Below are positions 1-7,473 of a DNA stretch of 45,000 bases, piece by piece; positions within the stretch are counted from its first letter, which is position 1; every line of letters begins with the position of its first letter. Position numbers and translations under genes: made by a program. This stretch comes from Lentisphaerota bacterium (lineage in GTDB: Bacteria > Verrucomicrobiota > Kiritimatiellia > PWTM01). The DNA is taken from the NCBI GenBank assembly GCA_016873715.1, contig VGWF01000010.1, positions 1 to 45,000 of the forward strand, read 5' to 3'. The notes below the pieces were generated by a model that saw nothing but the letters and a program-made list of their open reading frames with translations, was not told where the DNA came from and did no database searches.

Positions 1-84
1 CCCCGCTCGCGCTTCGGCGCCGCCGCGTCCGCCCCGGACGCCGCGACGCCGAAGCCGGGGCGGAAGGCGACCGCCGCGAAATGA
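1..84 (+). CDS. C-terminal tail of an unidentified protein (5' end outside window)
   Basis: The frame starting at base 1 stays open for 27 codons and ends at a TGA at 82-84. Every codon except the last lysine ends in G or C, which neither other forward frame matches, so this looks like real coding sequence. The tail is rich in Ala, Pro, Lys and Arg, as in low-complexity C-terminal extensions. No domain is visible and no function can be given. It could also be chance in GC-rich DNA, because only 84 bases are seen. Confidence 0.45.
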   Translation, partial: PRSRFGAAASAPDAATPKPGRKATAAK

Positions 85-202
85 GGCCCGGCCTCGGCCC
101 CCGCCCGGGAACGCGTCTCCAGGTCCGCATGGCCACGGGATCCCTCGAACGGCCGGGCCGAACGGGAAGCCCTCGCGAGCTTCGTCGCCATCCCTGCGCC
201 TG

Positions 203-236
203 TCCTGCGCAGGGTGACGGCCGGGGGGCGGGCGCC
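203..236 (+). repeat. Imperfect direct repeat, copy 1
   Basis: This 34-bp segment begins TCCTGCGCAGGGTGA and ends GGGCGGGCGCC. It matches 329-361 with only a few substitutions and one length difference. The two copies bracket the double hairpin at 240-309, so they may be part of a larger mobile or amplified unit, or an older duplication that the hairpin element entered. Confidence 0.6.
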
Positions 237-239
237 AAC

Positions 240-309
240 GTAGTCCTCACGCTCCGCGTGAGGACATCTCCGCAATCCGGATGGTCATCACGCGGAGCGT
301 GATGACTAC
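240..309. repeat. REPIN-like element: two inverted hairpins
   Basis: Hairpin 1 (243-265) has a perfect 10-bp stem, GTCCTCACGC with its complement, and loop TCC. Hairpin 2 (284-306) has stem GTCATCACGC and loop GGA. Hairpin 2 is the reverse complement of hairpin 1, including the outer GTA/TAC, except for one C-G pair changed to A-T on both arms, a compensatory change that keeps the stem. Eighteen bases separate them. Two inverted REP-type hairpins with a short spacer is the architecture of REPINs mobilised by RAYT transposases. No RAYT gene lies in this window. Confidence 0.6.
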
Positions 310-328
310 CCTGCGGGGCCGCCGCCGA

Positions 329-361
329 TCCTGCGCGGGGTGATGGACGGAGGCGGGCGCC
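329..361 (+). repeat. Imperfect direct repeat, copy 2
   Basis: This 33-bp segment begins TCCTGCGCGGGGTGA and ends GGGCGGGCGCC. It is the second copy of the repeat at 203-236, in the same orientation, 126 bp downstream. The similarity stops abruptly at both ends. Confidence 0.6.
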
Positions 362-450
362 CTCCGCGGACCGGGGTGCCATAATGGTCTTGCCGACTCG
401 GGCGGAAACCTGCGATATAGGACGGCTGACGGCAGGGAGGGACTCCATCC

Positions 451-1242
451 ATGACGGAAGACCGGAGACGGCCGGGGAAGGTGCTTCTGGCGGCGATCTT
501 GACGCTGGGAGGCGCGGCGACGGCGGAGGTGACGGTCCAGCCGGATCTCACCTATGCGACGAAGTACATGGCGCACGGCATGAACATCGGCGGCGACGAG
601 CCGACGTGGCAGCCCTCGCTCGCGGTCGACGGACTCCTCCCGGGACTGACGCTGAAGGCGTGGATGAACCGCCCTGTCTCGCGGGATCTGGACGGGTTCG
701 TCGAGGTCGACTACCTCGTCATTCTCGGGCACACGTTCGAGGCCGACGAGCGGTGGGCGTTCAACCTGCACGGCTACGTCGACTACTGGATCTACCCCTT
801 CACCGCCCTGAGCGACACCGTCACCAGCGACCTCGACGGCTGGAAGTTCCATGCCGGCGTCTCGTTCCCCAACCTGATCCGGCTGGGCGCGGTCCCGATC
901 GTGCCCGCCTACAACTACTTCCACTGGATTCCTCGCGAATCGGGCGAATTCGACCGGGGCGGCATTCACGAACTGTTCCTGTTCTCCCCGATCCCCGGCG
1001 GGCTGCTGGGACTGCCGCTGCCCGACGGACAGACCCTGGACCTCGGCGCGAGCCTCAACTACTTCGACAGCGCGTTCGACTTCCCCAGCGCCCTGAGCCA
1101 CGCCACCGCGCACCTTTCCACGACCTTCAACCTCAAGGGCCTCCTGCTGACGCCGTCCGTCAACTACCAGTGGTCCTTCGAGGATGCCGTGAACCCCGAG
1201 GACGAGTTCTGGGCATCGCTCTCGGCCTCGGTCAGGTTCTAA
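451..1242 (+). CDS. Probable outer-membrane beta-barrel protein (TorF/TIGR02001-like)
   Basis: This 263-residue protein starts with two Arg-rich stretches and a hydrophobic segment (about residues 11-25, ending TAEV), a likely signal peptide cut near residue 25. The mature part alternates hydrophobic and polar residues with many Tyr, Trp and Phe, and it ends in Phe (SASVRF), the usual BamA recognition signature of outer-membrane barrels. The early motif YATKYMAHGM followed by PSLAVD resembles the start of TIGR02001/TorF-type putative porins; that assignment is inferred from pattern only. The ATG is preceded by AGGGAGG at suitable spacing. It stands alone, with no obvious functional neighbour. 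A general role in outer-membrane permeability is possible, but the substrate is unknown. Confidence 0.7.
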   Translation: MTEDRRRPGKVLLAAILTLGGAATAEVTVQPDLTYATKYMAHGMNIGGDEPTWQPSLAVDGLLPGLTLKAWMNRPVSRDLDGFVEVDYLVILGHTFEADERWAFNLHGYVDYWIYPFTALSDTVTSDLDGWKFHAGVSFPNLIRLGAVPIVPAYNYFHWIPRESGEFDRGGIHELFLFSPIPGGLLGLPLPDGQTLDLGASLNYFDSAFDFPSALSHATAHLSTTFNLKGLLLTPSVNYQWSFEDAVNPEDEFWASLSASVRF

Positions 1243-1276
1243 CGGGGGTTTCACGTTCCAGCGTTCCCGTTCCAGG

Positions 1277-1323
1277 TTCCAAACCTTGGAAGCCCGACGG
1301 CGCGGTTTTCCAAACCTTGGAAG
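1277..1323. repeat. Two TTCCAA-N3-TTGGAA palindromes 31 bp apart
   Basis: TTCCAAACCTTGGAAG occurs identically at 1277-1292 and 1308-1323. Each copy is an inverted repeat of TTCCAA around ACC. The start-to-start distance is 31 bp, about three helical turns, so both copies would face the same side of the DNA. Copy 2 lies just upstream of the TAGAGT at 1335-1340, overlapping where a -35 element would be. Several partial GTTCCA repeats precede copy 1. It could be a dimer-binding operator or an activator site, or a dispersed repeat. Confidence 0.55.
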
Positions 1324-1334
1324 CCTGGCGGGTG

Positions 1335-1346
1335 TAGAGTCCAGGC
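1335..1346 (+). promoter_or_regulatory. Putative -10 element giving a leaderless mRNA
   Basis: TAGAGT at 1335-1340 fits TANNNT and lies exactly 6 nt before the ATG at 1347. The same TAGAGT-N6-ATG with AGGC before the ATG is repeated upstream of rlmN (2048-2062). Transcription would start at or next to the start codon. No -35 hexamer is evident; the palindrome at 1308-1323 occupies that region. Confidence 0.4.
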
Positions 1347-2018
1347 ATGACGCCGGAACCCGCAGGATCCGCGCCCGACCTTCTGCCGGTGCGCGTGCGA
1401 TCGAACGAGCGCCTCGACGAGGGGCTTCATCTCGTCGCGCTTGACCGTCCCTTCGACTTCCGGCCCGGCCAGCACGTCGGTCTCACGCTCGATCCGCGGG
1501 CGGCTCCGCGCCTCTACAGCCTCGCGAGCGGCCCGCGCGAGGAGGCTATGGAGATCCTGTTCGACGTGCATCCGGAAGGCGCCCTGACGCCCCGGCTGGC
1601 CGGCGTCCGGCCCGGCGACACCGTGTGGACGACCCGGCCGGCGGGGAGCTTCGCGTGCGACCCCGGCCCCGGGCTCTGGATTGCGGGCGGCACCGGCATC
1701 GCGCCGTTCGCTTCGATGGGCCGCGCGGGACTGGCGGCGGGGAAGACGCTGATCCATGGCGCACGCTCGGTCGCGGCGTTTCACGGCGCCGCGGCGTTCG
1801 CGGCGGCGACGGGACTCGTGTACCGGCGGTGCTCGTCGCGCGCGGAGGGGCCGGACATCGAGCGCGGGCGGATCCCCGACCTGATCGCGCGGCTCGACCC
1901 GCGGCCGGACGGCCCCTGCCTCCTGTGCGGCCCCCCCGAGATGGTCGTCGCCGCCCGCGAGGCCCTCTTCGCGCGCGGCGTGGCCGCCGACCGCGTCCGG
2001 GCGGAGGTCTACTTCTGA
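1347..2018 (+). CDS. Ferredoxin/flavodoxin-NADP reductase-like flavoprotein
   Basis: This 223-residue protein has the FNR-family layout. The FAD-binding barrel carries RLYS (residues 55-58), the RxYS flavin motif, followed by a G-rich phosphate-binding segment. The nucleotide domain opens with GGTGIAP (114-120), has CGPPEM (194-199), and ends EVYF, the position of the aromatic C-terminal residue that covers the flavin. It should transfer electrons between NAD(P)H and a one-electron carrier such as ferredoxin or flavodoxin in the cytoplasm. No fused iron-sulfur or globin domain is present. It is slightly shorter than typical bacterial Fpr proteins of about 250 residues. The only start that keeps the N-terminal strand is the ATG at 1347, which lacks a good ribosome binding site and follows a -10-like TAGAGT, so it may be leaderless. 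Its partner is not evident from the neighbours. Confidence 0.8.
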   Translation: MTPEPAGSAPDLLPVRVRSNERLDEGLHLVALDRPFDFRPGQHVGLTLDPRAAPRLYSLASGPREEAMEILFDVHPEGALTPRLAGVRPGDTVWTTRPAGSFACDPGPGLWIAGGTGIAPFASMGRAGLAAGKTLIHGARSVAAFHGAAAFAAATGLVYRRCSSRAEGPDIERGRIPDLIARLDPRPDGPCLLCGPPEMVVAAREALFARGVAADRVRAEVYF

Positions 2019-2047
2019 CGCCGCTCGCGCCCGGGGACGGGTCGGGC

Positions 2048-2059
2048 TAGAGTGAAGGC
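2048..2059 (+). promoter_or_regulatory. Putative -10 element of rlmN (leaderless)
   Basis: TAGAGT at 2048-2053 sits 6 nt before the rlmN ATG at 2060, the same arrangement and the same AGGC before the ATG as for the preceding gene. No convincing -35 lies 16-18 bp upstream, and no Shine-Dalgarno better than AAGG is present. Confidence 0.4.
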
Positions 2060-3109
2060 ATGGAATCGTCCGGGAAGACGCCGCTGCTGGGCCTGACGCT
2101 CGACGGGCTTCGCGCGGTCGCGGCGGAGGCGGGGCTGCCGGCCTTCGGCGCCAAGCAGATCGCCGACTGGCTCTACCGCAAGCACGCGGGGGACATCGCG
2201 GCGATGACGAACCTCTCCGCGAAGGCACGCGCATCGCTGGCGGAGCGGCACGAGGTCGGCGCCGTTCCCCCCGCCCGCGTGCAGGAGTCGTCCGACGGCA
2301 CGAAGAAGTACCTCTACCCCACCCTGCGCGGCCGTTTCGTCGAGACGGCGTGGATCCCCGAGCCGGACCGCAGCACGCTGTGCGTGTCGACGCAGGTCGG
2401 CTGCAAGATGGGCTGCCTCTTCTGCATGACGGCGAAACAGGGCTTCCAGGGCCATCTCACGGCCGGCGAGATCTTCAACCAGTACGGCAGCCTGCCCGAG
2501 CGCGACCGCGTGACGAACCTCGTCTACATGGGCATGGGCGAACCGCTGGACAACCTCGACGCGGTGCTGGCGAGCCTCGCGATCCTGACCTCGCCGTGGG
2601 GCTGCGCGATGAGCCCGCGCCGGATCACCGTCTCGACCATCGGGCTCGTGCCCGCGATGAAACGCTATCTCGCCGAGAGCCAGTGCCACCTCGCGGTCAG
2701 CCTGCACTCCCCGTTCGAGGAGGAGCGCCGGCGGCTGATGCCGATCGAGCACGTCCACCCGCTGCCGGAGGTGATGGCGACGCTTCGCGCCCACGACTTC
2801 GGGCTCCAGCGGCGCGTTTCCTTCGAGTACATCCTCTTCCGGGGGCTCAACGATTCGCCGCGGCACGTGAAGGAACTGGCGAGGCTCCTCAACGGCCTGC
2901 GCTGCCGGATCAACCTGATGCGGTTCCACCCGATCCCCGGCGTGCCGCTCGAGGGGTCCGACGAGGCCACGGTCCAGGCCTTCCAGGAGGGACTCAACGC
3001 GAAGGGCATCGTGGCGACCGTCCGCCGGTCGCGCGGGCTGGACATCGCGGCGGCCTGCGGCCTGCTCTCGACGAAGGCGCTCCAGCCGCCCCCGCCTCCC
3101 GAGTACTGA
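2060..3109 (+). CDS. rlmN: 23S rRNA (adenine-2503-C2)/tRNA (adenine-37-C2) methyltransferase RlmN
   Basis: This 349-residue radical SAM enzyme methylates C2 of A2503 in 23S rRNA and, in studied bacteria, A37 of some tRNAs. The iron-sulfur motif CKMGCLFC gives the three cluster cysteines C115, C119 and C122. GMGEPL follows as the SAM-binding GGEP-like motif. The second conserved cysteine, C333 in SRGLDIAAACG, fits the residue that resolves the methylated-cysteine intermediate. The N-terminal segment with KQIADWLYRK is the RlmN/Cfr accessory domain. Length and motifs fit housekeeping RlmN rather than Cfr; in particular the chain includes the long N-terminal domain and lacks nearby resistance genes. 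The ATG lies 6 nt after TAGAGT and may be the transcription start. It ends in a proline-rich tail (PPPPPEY). Confidence 0.95.
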   Translation: MESSGKTPLLGLTLDGLRAVAAEAGLPAFGAKQIADWLYRKHAGDIAAMTNLSAKARASLAERHEVGAVPPARVQESSDGTKKYLYPTLRGRFVETAWIPEPDRSTLCVSTQVGCKMGCLFCMTAKQGFQGHLTAGEIFNQYGSLPERDRVTNLVYMGMGEPLDNLDAVLASLAILTSPWGCAMSPRRITVSTIGLVPAMKRYLAESQCHLAVSLHSPFEEERRRLMPIEHVHPLPEVMATLRAHDFGLQRRVSFEYILFRGLNDSPRHVKELARLLNGLRCRINLMRFHPIPGVPLEGSDEATVQAFQEGLNAKGIVATVRRSRGLDIAAACGLLSTKALQPPPPPEY

Positions 3110-3158
3110 CGCCCGTCCGGGGTTGCCAACCGGCCCGGATCCCGGTATGGGTACGCGC

Positions 3159-3746
3159 ATGAACACACCCCGGTTCGTGCGCGTGGCGGCCCTCGCGGCC
3201 GCCGGTTGGATCTCCCTCCCCGTCCTCGCGGCGGATGCGCCGCGGGTGCCGATGTTCGACGGGAAGTCGCTCGACGGCTGGACGGTCCGCACCTGCGAGG
3301 CCGTCGTCGACGGCGGCGAGATCCTGATCAAGGACGGCAACGGCCTCATCCAGACCGCGCGGAAGTACGCGGACTTCGTGATGGAGTTCGAGTGGAAGGC
3401 GCTGAAGGGCGACCAGTGGGACAGCGGCGTCTACTTCCGCTACGACTCCGTCCCCGAGGGCAAGCCCTGGCCGCCCCGCTACCAGGTCAACCTGCGCAAG
3501 GGCCAGGAAGGCAACGTCGGCGGGCTGAAGGGTGCGACGAGCACCGGCCTGGTGAAGGACGGCCAGTGGAACGCCTTCAAGCTGACCGTCCGCGGCGCCG
3601 CCGCCTCGCTCGAGATCAACGGCAAGCCCGCGTGGAGCGCGGAAGGGCTGCAGGGTCCCGCCGAGGGGTTCATCTCGCTCCAGGCGGAGGTTCCCGGCGG
3701 GGGCCAGTTCCGCTACCGGAACCTCTTCATCACCGAGCTGAAGTAG
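3159..3746 (+). CDS. Secreted DUF1080 (3-keto-disaccharide hydrolase-type) protein
   Basis: This 195-residue protein has an N-terminal signal peptide (MNTPRFVR, then a hydrophobic run to about residue 24, ending VLAADA). The mature part is a single DUF1080 domain, a concanavalin-like jelly roll: it opens with MFDGKSLDGW, a hallmark of the family, and contains DFVMEFEWK, DSGVYFR and the closing YRNLFITEL strand. DUF1080 proteins are very abundant in Planctomycetota and Verrucomicrobiota; some are reported to hydrolyse 3-keto-glycosides, but the substrate cannot be read here. The ATG at 3159 puts the charged n-region directly before the hydrophobic core; an in-frame ATG at 3147 is an alternative. 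The gene converges with the PPC-domain gene, leaving 13 bp between stops. Confidence 0.85.
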   Translation: MNTPRFVRVAALAAAGWISLPVLAADAPRVPMFDGKSLDGWTVRTCEAVVDGGEILIKDGNGLIQTARKYADFVMEFEWKALKGDQWDSGVYFRYDSVPEGKPWPPRYQVNLRKGQEGNVGGLKGATSTGLVKDGQWNAFKLTVRGAAASLEINGKPAWSAEGLQGPAEGFISLQAEVPGGGQFRYRNLFITELK

Positions 3747-3753
3747 TCCTGCA

Positions 3754-3769
3754 CGCCCGTCAGCGGGCG
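3754..3769. terminator. Short hairpin between convergent genes
   Basis: CGCCCG, loop TCAG, CGGGCG forms a perfect 6-bp stem that spans the gap and the last codons of the minus-strand gene. There is no T tract on either side, so it may slow polymerase but is weak evidence of intrinsic termination. Confidence 0.25.
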
Positions 3770-6051
3770 ACGACCTCGAAGGGGATCGCGGGGAGAACGC
3801 CGAGGGGGATCTTGCGCCCGCCGCCGCCCTGCGGGGGCTTGGCATCCTTGGGCCGGAACGCGCTGCCGTCGCCGAGGAGGTCGACGATGAGGTTCCCCCG
3901 GATGCCCGCCTTCGCCTTGTCGCCGTCGGCCTTCAGGAGGATCTCGGCGTTCTGCTCGCTCCAGTTGACCTTCTCGATCGTGAGCCCCTCGGGCGGCTCG
4001 TTCAGCTCGATCTGGATGTTCTTGACGAAGGTCCGGCCGGGCACCAGGACGCGCACCGGAGCGGTGCCGCCGGCCGGGATCCGGACGGGCCCGTCCGCCA
4101 GGATCCGGGGGGGCGGCGGGGGGCGGAACCCGCGGCTGACGACATTGGCGAGCAGGGTCTCGGCGGGAACGAGGTGACGGTAGAAGAAGGCCTGCATCAT
4201 GTCGTCCGATGGAACCGCGGGCCGGCGGACCTCGCGGCCGAGGATCGTCGCGACCCCCTGCATCTTCAGGCGCACGGCATGGTTGGTGCCCTCCGGCGGC
4301 GGGAGGAGCGTCAGGCGGACCTTGTCCTCCCCCTTCGGAATCCGCCCGCCGGCGAGAACGAACCCCTTCGGCGCGTCCTGAAGCTCGACGGCGATCTCGC
4401 CGTCGAACCCGTCGCGCCGGAACGCGAAGACCGTCAGCGGGGCCGCGGCGCCGGCGCGCAGGTTGATGCTGGAGGGAACCACCCGCAGATCGAAGGACGG
4501 CCTGCGCGGGCTGATGCGGCAGCGGTAGGCGTAGGTCTCGTCCCCCTTGCCCTGCGTGTCGGATACGCTGACGATGTAGGCGCCGGAGGCCGGCAGCACG
4601 CACTCGACCCGCGAGTCGGCCTGGTGGGTGATGAGCCCCGCGCCCTTGTCGTCGAAGTCGTCGTTGAAGGCGAGTTGCTTCCCGGTGGCGTCGAAGACGC
4701 GGACGATGGAGTCCAGCGGGGAGTGAAGGCGGCGCGCGGTCACCTCGACGACCATGGTCTCGCCGCCACGGCCCTCGAACCGGAAGAGGTCGCGGTCACC
4801 CGCGCGCCCGATGCGCCCGTTGATCACCATCGGGAACTCGACCTTCTGCGCGGTGCGGAGATCGTCGTTGGACTCCGTCTCCAGGCACTCCGGGAGCGTG
4901 TCGATGGCGAACGGGACGAAGTTGGAGATGCGATCGCCCTTGTCGACGGCGATGGGCAGCGCGCCCGGCGTCGGTCCGTCGGGCGTCAGGGTGAGGTTCT
5001 TCTTCGGCAGGTTCCATCCCATGACGTCGATCGTGGTCTGGACGCCGGCGCGGCCGCCGAGGGGGAACACGCCGGAGAGATAGGGCACCTCGCCGACGGT
5101 GACCCGGTAGACGAAGTCCTCGCGGCCGCGGAAGATGGAGTCCTTGATCTCGATGACGTAGTCGCCGTCCTCCGGGATCGTGCAGGCGATCACGGGGTCG
5201 GGGTCGAAGCGGTTGTCGTCGGCATAGGCGACCTCGTCGCCCTTCGCGTTGCGCAGGGACAGCGTCGCCTGGAACCATCCGGGCACGGCGTCGGCGAGGT
5301 ACGGGACCAGCGATCGTGCGGCGGCGGCGACGACGAGCCGCTCGCCCTTCTTCGCCCGGAAGCGGAACTTGTCCAGGTCGCCGGGCGTCACCTGGCCGTT
5401 GAGCACGAAGGGATGCGCGACCTCGATCGCCTTCTCGGGCGCGCGGTCGTTGGGCTCCTTCTCGCTGACCTCGGCCACGCGACCGACCTGGAACTTGAGC
5501 GGATTCGTCAGACCGAGGCTCGTCCGCAGCCGGATCTCCCGGTCGCCCAGCGGCGCACCGGGCGCGACGGTGACCGTGAGCGCGACGGTCTCGGAGATCG
5601 CCGGATTCAGCTGCTTCTTCGGATCGTTCGCCTTCTTGCGGTACTCCTGGAAGGCGCGCATGCTCATCTCGTCGATGCCGGCCTGGCGCAGCGTTTCCTC
5701 GATCCGTTTCCGCAGCTGCTCGGCCTCCTTCGCCATGGCCGCGTTGGTCTTCCCCATGCCGGCCAACTGGGTCATCTTCTCGAAGTTGTTCCGGAGGCCG
5801 TTCGCCTGCTGCTGCGTGAGGGCCTTGATGTGACGGCCGACCTCGACCGTCATCCCGCGCCCCGACACCTCGACCTCCGAGACACCGTCGAGGTACTGGC
5901 CGCCGACGGTGACCTCGAAGGTCCGTCCCTGCTGCCCGCCGGCGGGGTAGACGTAGCCGACATGGGGTTCGCGCTGTTGCGCGGCCGCCGGGAGGGCCGC
6001 CGCCAGCGCGACAGCGGACGCGGCGACGGTCCGCCAACGGAGGGCCTTCAT
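3760..6051 (-). CDS. Secreted PPC-domain and IPT/TIG-like multidomain protein
   Basis: This 763-residue exported protein begins MKALRWRT with a hydrophobic signal segment ending AAAQQ (about residue 26). Visible architecture: an IPT/TIG-like domain (GYVYPAGGQQGRTFEVTVGG); a helical, Gln/Lys/Glu-rich insert at about residues 75-140; a first bacterial pre-peptidase C-terminal (PPC) domain starting at EKEPND; a second TIG-like segment (FPLGGRAGVQTTIDVMG); a second PPC domain starting at ETESNDD; and Ig-like C-terminal strands with a proline run (RPPPPPR). No catalytic motif is visible, so it is probably an adhesion or substrate-binding partner. It is the last gene of the three-gene cassette with DUF1501 and DUF1549/1553, 14 bp downstream of the DUF1501 stop, with GGGAG before the ATG. 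The open frame continues far upstream, but only this Met precedes a signal peptide. Confidence 0.85.
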   Translation of the reverse strand: MKALRWRTVAASAVALAAALPAAAQQREPHVGYVYPAGGQQGRTFEVTVGGQYLDGVSEVEVSGRGMTVEVGRHIKALTQQQANGLRNNFEKMTQLAGMGKTNAAMAKEAEQLRKRIEETLRQAGIDEMSMRAFQEYRKKANDPKKQLNPAISETVALTVTVAPGAPLGDREIRLRTSLGLTNPLKFQVGRVAEVSEKEPNDRAPEKAIEVAHPFVLNGQVTPGDLDKFRFRAKKGERLVVAAAARSLVPYLADAVPGWFQATLSLRNAKGDEVAYADDNRFDPDPVIACTIPEDGDYVIEIKDSIFRGREDFVYRVTVGEVPYLSGVFPLGGRAGVQTTIDVMGWNLPKKNLTLTPDGPTPGALPIAVDKGDRISNFVPFAIDTLPECLETESNDDLRTAQKVEFPMVINGRIGRAGDRDLFRFEGRGGETMVVEVTARRLHSPLDSIVRVFDATGKQLAFNDDFDDKGAGLITHQADSRVECVLPASGAYIVSVSDTQGKGDETYAYRCRISPRRPSFDLRVVPSSINLRAGAAAPLTVFAFRRDGFDGEIAVELQDAPKGFVLAGGRIPKGEDKVRLTLLPPPEGTNHAVRLKMQGVATILGREVRRPAVPSDDMMQAFFYRHLVPAETLLANVVSRGFRPPPPPRILADGPVRIPAGGTAPVRVLVPGRTFVKNIQIELNEPPEGLTIEKVNWSEQNAEILLKADGDKAKAGIRGNLIVDLLGDGSAFRPKDAKPPQGGGGRKIPLGVLPAIPFEVVAR

Positions 6052-6065
6052 GATGTGCTCCCGGT

Positions 6066-7448
6066 TCAGACGATCTCGGTGAGGGGGCCGCCGGACTCGT
6101 ACTTCTCCGCCGCCGAGGGCGCGACGTGCACGACGCGGTTCTGCGGATGGGGCAGCGTGGCGCCGGGATCGATGCCGAGGAGGTTGTACATCGTCGACGT
6201 CAGATCCCACGGGTAGACGGGGCGGTCCTTGACCGTCTCGCCCGTCTTGTCGGTGGCTCCAACCACCTGGCCGCCCTTGAAGCCGCCGCCGGCGACGACG
6301 ACGGAAAAGACGCGTCCGAAGTGATTGCGCCCGCCGTTCCACGGCGGTTCCCACTGGACCTTCGGCGTGCGGCCGAACTCGCCGCCCCACCAGACGATGG
6401 TGCTGTCGAGCAGGCCGCGCTGGGCGAGATCGTCGAGCAGGGTGCCGAACCCCTTGTCCAAATCGGGCAGCATGCGCCGCATGGACGGGAAGTGCTGCTT
6501 GTGCGTGTCCCAGCCGTTGTAGTTGATCGTGACGTAGGGGACGCCGCTTTCGACGAGCCGCCTCGCCATCAGGCACGACTGGCCGAAGGTGGACCGGCCG
6601 TAGCGGTCGCGGAGGTCGTCCTTCTCCTCGGCCAGGTCGAACACCTTGCCGGCGTTGCCGAGGATCAGGTCGTAGGCCTCCTTCTCGGTGCGGCCCATGG
6701 CCTCGACGCGCGGGTCCTGCGGGGCGGCGGCGCCGAGCAGGTCCATCGTGTGGAGCAGCTCGCGGCGCGCGCGCTGGCGCTCCTCGGTGATGCCCTCGGC
6801 GACGACCCCCTCGACCACGAAGCGCGTCTTGCTGCCCGGATCGCCGCCGGTGGCGAAGGGCTTGTAGCGCGAGCCCATGAAGCCGGCCTCGGAGAAGCGT
6901 CCCTGCGGCTTGGTCAGGACGACATAGGGCGGGATCAGCCCCTTGTAGCCGGCGTCGTAGCCCTTGAAGCGCGCCACGACGGCGCCGACGCAGGGATAGA
7001 CGAGCCCGTCGCCCGACTTGCGCCCGGTCTGAACGATGTAGGACGCCGTCTCGTGGGCGTTCACGCCGTGCGTCATGCTCCGGATGATGGAGTAGCGGTG
7101 GGCCTGCTTCGCGAGGATCGGCAGGTTCTCGTTGACCCGGACGCCGCCGACGTTGGTCTCGATCGCCTTGTCGAGGTCGCCGCAGTAGTCGCGGCCGGCG
7201 TCCGGCTTCGGATCGAACGTGTCGATGTGGCAGGGGCCGCCCCACATCCAGATCTGGATGACGGCCTTCGCCTTCGCGGTCCCCGCCGCCGCGGGGACGG
7301 CCGCGGCGCCGGGGGCGGGCCGGCCCGCCAGCCAGAGTCCCGCCGCGCCGAAGAGGCCGCGCCGGAGCAACTCGCGCCGGGGCATCGATCCGCCGAACCC
7401 CGAATGCCGGACGGGCATCACCAGACTCTCGCAACGATTCGCGCTCAT
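6066..7448 (-). CDS. Tat-exported DUF1501 (sulfatase-like) protein
   Basis: This 460-residue protein carries a twin-arginine signal: SMPRRELLRRGLFGAAG (about residues 21-37), a hydrophobic stretch, then AAAVPAAAG. The mature domain matches DUF1501, a family in the alkaline-phosphatase/sulfatase fold. Visible family motifs are WMWGGPCHIDTFDPKP (68-83), SIIRSMTHG, HE, a GWDTH segment near residue 316, and GGEFGRTPK near 356. DUF1501 proteins are exported and are typically encoded next to DUF1549/DUF1553 proteins in PVC bacteria, as here. The enzymatic activity of the family is not established, so no substrate is proposed. Two alternative Met starts lie before the Tat motif (residues 11 and 22). 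The gene is 25 bp after the DUF1549/1553 stop and 14 bp before the PPC gene, so the three are probably one transcript. Confidence 0.9.
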   Translation of the reverse strand: MSANRCESLVMPVRHSGFGGSMPRRELLRRGLFGAAGLWLAGRPAPGAAAVPAAAGTAKAKAVIQIWMWGGPCHIDTFDPKPDAGRDYCGDLDKAIETNVGGVRVNENLPILAKQAHRYSIIRSMTHGVNAHETASYIVQTGRKSGDGLVYPCVGAVVARFKGYDAGYKGLIPPYVVLTKPQGRFSEAGFMGSRYKPFATGGDPGSKTRFVVEGVVAEGITEERQRARRELLHTMDLLGAAAPQDPRVEAMGRTEKEAYDLILGNAGKVFDLAEEKDDLRDRYGRSTFGQSCLMARRLVESGVPYVTINYNGWDTHKQHFPSMRRMLPDLDKGFGTLLDDLAQRGLLDSTIVWWGGEFGRTPKVQWEPPWNGGRNHFGRVFSVVVAGGGFKGGQVVGATDKTGETVKDRPVYPWDLTSTMYNLLGIDPGATLPHPQNRVVHVAPSAAEKYESGGPLTEIV

Positions 7449-7473
7449 GTTCGGTCCTCCGCGACCCGCACCG

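Larger units (their letters stand above)
85..450. other. Intergenic stretch with REPIN-like element and direct repeats
   Basis: There is no convincing gene here; the short frame from 81 to 302 runs through hairpins and has no family features. The stretch holds two inverted hairpins (240-309) bracketed by an imperfect direct repeat (203-236 and 329-361). Near the right end are AT-richer bits: CATAAT at 380-385 and GATATAGG at 414-421. Either could be a -10 element for the gene at 451, but neither has a clear -35 partner. Confidence 0.6.

Noticed and set aside
81-302. Short plus-strand frame after the first gene tail
   Set aside because: It runs through the direct repeat and REPIN-like hairpins and is Arg/Gly/Pro rich with no ribosome binding site.
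3760-7434. A single 1224-codon frame joining the PPC protein with upstream sequence
   Set aside because: The upstream part lies across the DUF1501 gene in a different phase and has no family features; the real start is the Met with a signal peptide at 6051.
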